NCBI GenBank assembly: GCA_002359025.1
Contig: DEPZ01000070.1
Coordinates: forward strand, 1 to 11,893
DNA length: 11,893 nt
Source of the DNA: Erysipelotrichaceae bacterium UBA3379
GTDB taxonomy: Bacteria; Bacillota_I; Bacilli_A; Erysipelotrichales; Coprobacillaceae
Direction of reading: 5' to 3'
Part shown: in pieces, positions 9,279 through 11,893 of the stretch
Numbering within the stretch: the first letter of the stretch is position 1
Layout: every line of letters starts with the position of its first letter
The notes under the pieces: generated by a model
Databases searched by the model: none
Seen by the model: only the letters and a program-made list of their open reading frames with translations
Told to the model about the DNA's origin: nothing
Program-made: the position numbers and the translations under genes

Positions 9279-9660
9279 AAAAATATCTTCTACGCTTGTT
9301 TTTATATGAATATTTGTATGTCATTGCCAATCTTGGTTGATTTTTATTTATCACATATAAAGCCACACATTCTAAACCAATAAAGATACTCGCTATCGGA
9401 ACATTATTTTGCAAAAAATCAAGTTCAGCAATCATATTAACAGCAACGATTCCAACAACAAAGATTATAATATTCAAAATCATCATAACCATCATAGATT
9501 TAGAGCCTTCACTTGATATAATGCAATAATACCATATTCCAATCATTATACCTGCAATAATCGCATTTATTATAGTTACATAATTAGATTGAACTTTACT
9601 TAGTAAATAAACAACAAACAATATGATATACGGACATATAATTCCCAACAATTTTTTCAT
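9277..9660 (-). CDS. Small four-helix membrane protein of unknown function
   Basis: I do not recognise the family. The 127-aa protein has four hydrophobic segments, at about 4-21, 28-49, 56-77 and 87-105, and almost no soluble part. The C-terminal tail (106-127) is strongly basic and ends in NKRRRYF. With the MKK start this predicts both ends in the cytoplasm (positive-inside rule). No catalytic motif or cleavable signal peptide is evident. Start choice: AGGAG lies 9 nt before the ATG at 9660 and 6 nt before an adjacent in-frame GTG at 9663; I prefer ATG, but GTG (128 aa) is possible. A promoter candidate lies upstream. The 66-69-nt gap after gapN holds no clear terminator, so readthrough from gapN is possible. 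It converges on addA across a shared terminator. Confidence 0.72.
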   Translation of the reverse strand: MKKLLGIICPYIILFVVYLLSKVQSNYVTIINAIIAGIMIGIWYYCIISSEGSKSMMVMMILNIIIFVVGIVAVNMIAELDFLQNNVPIASIFIGLECVALYVINKNQPRLAMTYKYSYKNKRRRYF

Positions 9661-9683
9661 CACATGTTTCTCCTGTATAATTT

Positions 9684-9712
9684 ATTATAATCGACAAATT
9701 ATACGCATGCAA
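9684..9712 (-). promoter_or_regulatory. Possible promoter of the membrane-protein gene, inside an inverted repeat
   Basis: On the minus strand TATAAT (9689-9684) is a perfect -10. TTGCAT (9712-9707) matches only 3 of 6 -35 bases, at 17-bp spacing. The -10 lies in the 12-bp centre of a perfect inverted repeat, GTATAATTT (9675-9683) and AAATTATAC (9696-9704). A dimeric repressor bound there would block the promoter. The A+T richness lowers the value of both signals. Confidence 0.45.
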
Positions 9713-9729
9713 GATGTAATCTCTATATA

Positions 9730-11166
9730 CTAATGATTTATATTAATAATTGTCATCTTTTCTCTTGTCATAGAATGGAGGCTCCCTGGTATTCCTTGTA
9801 CACCTAATCCAGATCCTTTCACTCCTAAAAATGGAAAATGATCAGGCCCTCTTTCTGTTCTACCATTGATCTGTACTGATCCCACTTCTAATCTTGAAGC
9901 AATTTGAAAAGCTTTGTCTATATCTTGAGTAAAAATACTTGCTTGTAGACCATATTGAGATTGATTACTTAGTTCTATAGCTTCCTCAACATTTTTTACA
10001 CGTATAATAGGCAAAATTGGACCAAAAGGTTCTTCCCATGCAACTTTCATATCTGTAGTGACATAATCCAATAATGTTGGATATATTAATTGTTCTTCTC
10101 TTCTATTTCCAGTAACTAGTAAAGCATTTTTATTTAATGCATCTTCAATTAATTCTTGAACAAAATCTGCTGATTTTTTATCTATTAAAGGTACCACAAC
10201 ACTATTGTCTTCAGGTGAACCAACTGAGAGTTTTTCTATTTCATCTTGCAATTTTAAAACTAGCTTATCTGCAATCTTTTCTTCTACAAATACTCGTTTA
10301 ATCGCTGTACAACGCTGTCCTGAATATGAGAAAGCTCCTGATACAATATTTTTAACAGTTAAATCAAGATTTGCATTTTCTAAAACAATTGCCGGATCTT
10401 TTCCTCCAAGTTCCATAACTAGTGGTATAAGATGGGACATTTTCGCAATATGTTCCCCTGTTTTTGTACCACCTGTAAATGAAATCATATCTATTCCTGG
10501 ATGCGTAACAATATAATCTCCTATTTCTGATCCTCGACCAGTTATAATATTTAAAACACCTTTAGGTAATCCTGCTTTATCCAATGCCTCTATCATTTTA
10601 ATTGCACTAATAGCACCTTGTGTTGCAGGCTTAAATACAACTGCATTACCGGTTATTAATGCGGGAGCAATTTTTGCTGCTGATAAATTAACAGGATAGT
10701 TGAATGGTGATATAGCAAGAATCACGCCTAAAGGTTCTCTATGTATAATCACAATTTTATCACGATTACCTCCTGGAAAATTTTCTCCTGTCATACTTTT
10801 ATCATATAAATGCATAGCTTCTTCAATTGTGTATTGAATAAAGTCTATTGTTCTTTCGACTTCTTTCATTGCATCATTATATCCTTTGCCAACTTCATGC
10901 ATAATTAAATCTGCAAGTTCTTCTTTTATTTTTGATAATTCTTCTATCCATTTTGTTAAATAAGATGCACGTTGTCTGACTGTTAATTCTTTCCATTGTT
11001 TTTGAGCTATTTTTGAATAATGAATAATTTCATCAACTTCATCTTGGGAAATAGCTTGTATCCTACCTACAAGCTGATGATTATATGGTGAAATAATGTC
11101 TATAGTATCTTTTGTGCTACTTTCTTTCCAGATACCATTTACATAATAGTTATAATTTATACTCAA
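9730..11166 (-). CDS. gapN: NADP-dependent non-phosphorylating glyceraldehyde-3-phosphate dehydrogenase
   Basis: An aldehyde dehydrogenase superfamily enzyme that oxidises glyceraldehyde 3-phosphate to 3-phosphoglycerate with NADP+, giving NADPH and skipping the ATP-forming phosphoglycerate kinase step. From memory it lines up with Streptococcus mutans GapN almost without gaps. Catalytic residues are N156 (SPFNYPVN), E252 (MELGGKD) and C286 (SGQRCTA). The phosphate-binding set that separates GapN from general aldehyde dehydrogenases is also present: R105, Y157, R285 and R439 (TERGPDHFPFLG). The 478-aa length is typical. The start is TTG at 11166-11164: an in-frame stop lies two codons upstream, AGGA sits 7 nt before, and the N-terminus (NYYVNGIWK) aligns with the family from its first residues. 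An out-of-frame ATG lies 7 nt upstream. It has its own promoter; I see no terminator after it. Confidence 0.93.
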   Translation of the reverse strand: MSINYNYYVNGIWKESSTKDTIDIISPYNHQLVGRIQAISQDEVDEIIHYSKIAQKQWKELTVRQRASYLTKWIEELSKIKEELADLIMHEVGKGYNDAMKEVERTIDFIQYTIEEAMHLYDKSMTGENFPGGNRDKIVIIHREPLGVILAISPFNYPVNLSAAKIAPALITGNAVVFKPATQGAISAIKMIEALDKAGLPKGVLNIITGRGSEIGDYIVTHPGIDMISFTGGTKTGEHIAKMSHLIPLVMELGGKDPAIVLENANLDLTVKNIVSGAFSYSGQRCTAIKRVFVEEKIADKLVLKLQDEIEKLSVGSPEDNSVVVPLIDKKSADFVQELIEDALNKNALLVTGNRREEQLIYPTLLDYVTTDMKVAWEEPFGPILPIIRVKNVEEAIELSNQSQYGLQASIFTQDIDKAFQIASRLEVGSVQINGRTERGPDHFPFLGVKGSGLGVQGIPGSLHSMTREKMTIININH

Positions 11167-11173
11167 TTTTCAT

Positions 11174-11177
11174 TCCT
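11174..11177 (-). promoter_or_regulatory. gapN ribosome-binding site supporting the TTG start
   Basis: AGGA (within AGTAGGAA) is 7 nt upstream of the TTG at 11166. An ATG at 11173-11171 begins on the next base after AGGA, too close to be served by it, and runs only seven codons before a stop. Confidence 0.65.
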
Positions 11178-11193
11178 ACTTTCTGTTTTATTT

Positions 11194-11209
11194 TAAGCAA
11201 TAACGCTTA
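11194..11209. promoter_or_regulatory. Candidate operator in the gapN leader
   Basis: A perfect inverted repeat with TAAGC and GCTTA arms and a 6-bp centre (AATAAC). It begins 9 bp downstream of the gapN -10, around the expected transcription start, a usual position for a repressor. Arm length and position make it plausible; the regulator is unknown. Confidence 0.35.
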
Positions 11210-11217
11210 TATAAACT

Positions 11218-11245
11218 ATTATGAGTATAATTTGTTATATGTCAA
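11218..11245 (-). promoter_or_regulatory. gapN promoter
   Basis: On the minus strand a perfect -35, TTGACA (11245-11240), is followed after 16 bp by CATAAT (11223-11218), a 5 of 6 match to the -10. The leader would be about 45 nt. Confidence 0.75.
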
Positions 11246-11489
11246 AGAATGTGCTTTAGATTATCATATTGTCACTAAAAAATCATTACAAACAATTCAC
11301 ACATATACAAAAGTACAAATAAAAAACGTAGTAAAACGAAGAATAGTTCTTACCCATTGAAAATTTAAAATCAAAAGACATTGTAGAGCAATCCTTACTA
11401 TTTATGTAAAAACACCTTATACATAAAAACTTTCTATTACTAATAAACTGTATTTTTTATCATAGCAACGTCCAAAAAAGTAACATGCC
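11246..11489. other. AT-rich intergenic DNA, no gene supported
   Basis: I find no convincing gene here. A short plus-strand open frame ending at 11360 begins antisense to the gapN start, has no ribosome site, and looks like chance. The only structure noted is the inverted repeat at 11401-11427, listed separately. The stretch joins the gapN promoter to the transposase remnant. Confidence 0.6.
11401..11427. repeat. Inverted repeat, possible 3' end hairpin of the IS remnant
   Basis: Perfect 8-bp arms TTTATGTA (11401-11408) and TACATAAA (11420-11427) with an 11-nt loop. It lies about 62 nt beyond the end of the tnpA remnant, where IS200/IS605 elements carry the subterminal hairpin recognised by TnpA. 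The sequence is AT-rich and there is no intact copy for comparison, so the assignment is tentative. Confidence 0.3.
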
Positions 11490-11768
11490 CTATAAATGTT
11501 TAAATTCTTTCATACTTATTTGATCATATAGTCAGCCTTGCTACAACTGGGTTTGGATATATTCTCTTATGACTTTCTCATTCTTTTCAACTGTATCACA
11601 AAAGTATCCTTTTGCCTAGAAATGACAACCTCCGTATTTTAAATCCGCATATCGATCAAAAATATCATCGGTGCTGATTTACTTTTCAAATGCCCCATAA
11701 AATCTAATATACTCTATTTTGGTGCAATGACGATATGATATATATGATAAACTGTTTGTGTCTTTCAT
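11490..11768 (-). pseudogene. tnpA: Degraded IS200/IS605-family transposase (TnpA) remnant
   Basis: Reading the minus strand from ATG 11768, which follows an intact GGAGGG ribosome site (11780-11775), gives pieces of a Y1/HUH transposase in three frames. First comes MKDTNSLS. After a short loss and shift comes YHIVIAPK (from 11740). Then a stop at 11716-11714 marks a large internal deletion, after which SILDFMGHLKSKSAPMIF resumes. Two extra T bases near 11660 shift to DRYADLKYGGCHF, a TAG (11618-11616) where the family has Trp, then AKGYFCDTVEKNEKV. The helix with the presumed catalytic Tyr (codon 11561-11559, in REYIQTQL) survives, followed by two more stops and DQISMKEF. The deletion of some 50-60 codons removed the HUH (DHxHML) region, so it cannot encode an active enzyme. 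Intact relatives are about 150 aa. Identification rests on remembered family sequence. Confidence 0.85.
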
Positions 11769-11788
11769 TAGACACCCTCCTTTGATTT

Positions 11789-11814
11789 TATATTTATCTG
11801 TCAGGCTAAATATA
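11789..11814. repeat. Inverted repeat in the tnpA leader, possible left-end hairpin
   Basis: Perfect 8-bp arms TATATTTA (11789-11796) and TAAATATA (11807-11814) with a 10-nt loop, TCTGTCAGGC. It sits 21-46 nt upstream of the tnpA ATG, matching where IS200-family elements place their left-end hairpin. The low-complexity arms limit confidence. Confidence 0.4.
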
Positions 11815-11893
11815 TCTTATCATTGGAGTTTTTTATTCACAATGCTAAAGCTAAACTCTCTCCATGCATATGGGTAACAGGATATTGGACAAT

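Larger units (their letters stand above)
11490..11840 (-). mobile_element. Remnant of an IS200-type insertion sequence
   Basis: Contains the broken tnpA and, 5' of it, an inverted repeat that may be the left-end hairpin. Outer limits are uncertain because these elements lack terminal inverted repeats and target duplications. Including the 11401-11427 hairpin would put the right end near 11390. A full element is about 700 bp, so the remnant has lost roughly a third. No tnpB or accessory gene is seen. Confidence 0.6.

Noticed and set aside
9664..9729. Terminator after gapN
   Set aside because: The inverted repeat here is not followed by a T run on the minus strand and surrounds a -10-like box, so it fits a regulatory site better.
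10205..10516. Plus-strand open frame of 103 codons
   Set aside because: It lies wholly antisense within gapN, has no ribosome site, and its translation has no recognisable fold. It is a shadow of the conserved gene.
11112..11360. Plus-strand open frame of 82 codons
   Set aside because: It begins antisense to the gapN start, crosses the gapN promoter, and lacks a ribosome site. I considered a transposase fragment from its Lys/Arg-rich end but saw no family motif.
11837..11893. Possible 3' end of a minus-strand gene entering from the right edge, or a plus-strand gene running off the edge
   Set aside because: Both strands have a frame open to the edge, but only about 20 codons are visible. Neither translation is recognisable, and the two exclude each other.
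1..11893. A new defence or mobile system
   Set aside because: Apart from the decayed transposase, every larger gene belongs to a known housekeeping or metabolic family. No CRISPR repeats, toxin-antitoxin pair or phage genes were seen.

Overview
The window is low-GC (very AT-rich) chromosomal DNA of a Gram-positive type. Genes have strong AGGAG-type ribosome sites, A+T-biased codons, intrinsic terminators, and the addB-addA gene order of Bacillota. A RexB-like AddB, a GapN aldehyde dehydrogenase and an IS200-type remnant together suggest a gut-type Bacillota, perhaps Erysipelotrichia/Coprobacillaceae. That assignment is inference; no rRNA or other marker gene is present.

Layout, left to right. 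(1) 27-881: a LysR-type regulator with a clear DNA-binding domain and a divergent effector half, closed by a terminator whose stem contains its stop codon. (2) 993-2900: nadE, glutamine-dependent NAD+ synthetase, with its own extended -10 promoter and a terminator directly after its stop codon. (3) 2971-9250: an addB-addA operon for the double-strand-break resection helicase-nuclease, with a good promoter. The two genes overlap by 11 bp, and a 28-bp perfect palindrome ends the operon. (4) 9277-9660, minus strand: an unrecognised four-helix membrane protein convergent with addA. (5) 9730-11166, minus strand: gapN, NADP-dependent non-phosphorylating glyceraldehyde-3-phosphate dehydrogenase, translated from a TTG start, with a good promoter and a candidate operator. 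(6) 11167-11893: gene-poor DNA holding the broken remains of an IS200/IS605-family tnpA with possible end hairpins.

Working together: AddA and AddB form one enzyme. NadE makes NAD+, and GapN reduces NADP+ to NADPH while bypassing the ATP-yielding step of glycolysis; they share cofactor metabolism but are separate transcription units. I see no new defence or mobile system. The points most worth a second look are the decayed transposase that has lost its HUH region, the compact AddB without a Walker A motif, the TTG start of gapN with a nearby out-of-frame ATG, and several inverted repeats on promoters.
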